DNA of 64,000 bases. Origin: DAHUXN01 sp963811805. Its GTDB lineage: Bacteria > Acidobacteriota > Terriglobia > Acidiferrales > UBA7541. This document shows, piece by piece, positions 63,160-64,000 of the stretch. The position numbers and the translations under genes are program-made. The notes under the pieces are model-generated. The model searched no databases. It was not told the origin of the DNA and saw only the letters and a program-made list of their open reading frames with translations. The stretch covers positions 2,480,001-2,544,000 of the forward strand of contig CAWESU010000001.1 in assembly GCA_963811805.1 (NCBI GenBank). Direction: 5' to 3'. Each line of letters begins with the position of its first letter. Position 1 is the first letter of the stretch.

Positions 63160-63459
63160 ATGACCGACCAGCTGCCGCGTATGGAGGCTCGTTTGCCCGC
63201 AAAGGCGGCGATCCGCGTCTCCTTGCTCGATCAGCCAGAAGCGAGCGAAACGCTGGCAGTGGAAGACGTCAGCCGCCATGGCGCGCGGGCTTTTGCCGCT
63301 GTCCCGTGGGGCCAAGGAGAGCGTGTGCTGGTACGAGCTTTGAACGGTACATTCCGCGCTCACGGGCGCATCGTATACTGCAATCCTCTCGATGGCGCTC
63401 ATGGCCAGTATGTTATAGGGCTGGAGTTTTTCTCTCCGACGGGCAAGTGGGAAGAGTGA
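63160..63459 (+). CDS. PilZ-domain protein
   Basis: Single PilZ domain of 99 residues, the c-di-GMP receptor fold. An arginine-containing start (RMEARLPAKAAIRVS) precedes the D-x-S-x-x-G motif in VEDVSRHGARA. The N-terminal RxxxR is not perfect, so c-di-GMP binding is plausible but not assured. AGGAGAGG lies just before ATG 63160, deciding it over an upstream codon at 63112. Confidence 0.82.
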   Translation: MTDQLPRMEARLPAKAAIRVSLLDQPEASETLAVEDVSRHGARAFAAVPWGQGERVLVRALNGTFRAHGRIVYCNPLDGAHGQYVIGLEFFSPTGKWEE

Positions 63460-63479
63460 CCTTTGTAACGCTGGCGGCG

Positions 63480-64000
63480 TCAAGGCCGGTGAGGACGGAA
63501 AATCATGTCGAACCAGGTTTGCCAAGTTTTGCCGCCGTCGATGGAAGTAAATGCGGTTTCACGAACGCCAGTTTTCTCCTGTTTCCAGATGCCACGAACG
63601 CGGCGCTCCTTGCCATCGTCGGTGCGATCGGCGCCGGCGAGAACCATCTGGCCGGAGTGAAATCTTCCTTCAATGACGAGCAGCCTGCCGTGGTTCGTCA
63701 CCCAAGTCTGATGCCAGACCTTTCTTGACGCATCGTAGATGCTGAAGCTCTGGCCCTCGGAGCCGTCCGTGCCGCGATAGTCCTCGCGCAGGACACAGCC
63801 GCCGAGAATGCGGTCGACATGATTGCGCGCGACGACGACCGTGGGCTTATCCACATCGAAACCGTCCCAATCGCCAATCCAGAAATCGAACTGGTTGTAT
63901 TCGGGTGCCGTGCACGGAGGCGCTTTCGGAGCTGACGCTTGCACACCGCGGCTGGCTGGCCGAACTGAAGTCGCAGCCAGCCAAAGCACGATACAAAAAA
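63480..64000 (-). CDS. exported DUF1579-like hypothetical protein, 5' end cut by window edge
   Basis: At least 170 residues; the frame stays open to the right edge through FCIVLWLAATSVRPASRG, part of a signal peptide, so the true start lies outside. A GTG at 63989 is an internal codon rather than the start. The mature part opens EYNQFDFWIGDWDGFDV, the motif of DUF1579-type lipocalin-like proteins, and ends in a beta-rich domain with ETAFTSIDGGKTWQTWF. Function unknown. Confidence 0.75.
   Translation of the reverse strand, partial: FCIVLWLAATSVRPASRGVQASAPKAPPCTAPEYNQFDFWIGDWDGFDVDKPTVVVARNHVDRILGGCVLREDYRGTDGSEGQSFSIYDASRKVWHQTWVTNHGRLLVIEGRFHSGQMVLAGADRTDDGKERRVRGIWKQEKTGVRETAFTSIDGGKTWQTWFDMIFRPHRP

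Overview
The window is about 60% GC and almost fully coding. It reads as a chromosomal segment of an Acidobacteriota genome, most likely class Terriglobia. I infer this from the gene families: two tandem MacB/FtsX-type permeases beside a PadR regulator, two Oar-like TonB-dependent receptors with N-terminal carboxypeptidase-regulatory domains, a Ser/Thr kinase fused to a TPR region, DUF3617, and an M56/BlaI pair. No rRNA, tRNA, CRISPR array, prophage or transposase gene was recognised.

Layout. 1-4.5 kb: a partial gene, an intergenic cluster of hairpin-forming repeats, and a reverse-strand three-subunit molybdenum hydroxylase operon with a Tat signal on the Fe-S subunit. 4.7-10.6 kb: a Ser/Thr kinase-TPR gene broken by a one-base frameshift, a DUF983 protein, an exported metallo-beta-lactamase-fold hydrolase, and a MauE/DsbA-like pair. 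10.9-16.1 kb: a heat-shock operon (dnaK, an unknown gene, dnaJ, an HspR-type regulator), followed by a DnaC-like ATPase; a HAIR-like operator overlaps the dnaK promoter. 16.1-23.1 kb: a DUF3617 protein, M1 and M20 peptidases, and a TPR-GAF protein with a degenerate GGDEF domain. 23.1-27.6 kb: thiolase, 3-hydroxyacyl-CoA dehydrogenase and enoyl-CoA hydratase, then ribH, nusB and a very arginine-rich secreted protein with a terminator. 27.6-34.6 kb: a reverse-strand run with PhzF, a small monooxygenase, a cupin, a phosphohexomutase, manC, manA, an aminotransferase and coaD. 34.8-42.4 kb: a STAS protein, a cytosine-deaminase-like enzyme, the PadR-permease cluster and a TauE-type transporter. 42.4-50.3 kb: two TonB receptors that share an upstream dyad, beside a BlaI/M56 pair. 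50.4-57.6 kb: a thioredoxin-like protein and a complete isc operon (iscR-iscS-iscU-iscA-hscB-hscA-fdx-iscX) led by a promoter with an IscR type-1-like operator. 57.6-64 kb: single genes, including a DinB-type enzyme, an O-methyltransferase, a 7Fe-type ferredoxin, a PilZ protein and a peroxiredoxin-like gene with an in-frame TGA.

The most interesting observation is that peroxiredoxin-like gene (62211-62912, reverse strand). A TGA sits exactly where the family has the first cysteine of its W-C-x-Y-C motif. The downstream frame stays intact and a hairpin with the geometry of a bacterial SECIS follows, so it is probably a selenoprotein. Other points: the IscR and HspR operators, an HscB with a tetracysteine N-terminus like mitochondrial HSC20, two distant copies of a repeat with identical ends, and the hairpin cluster at 278-580.
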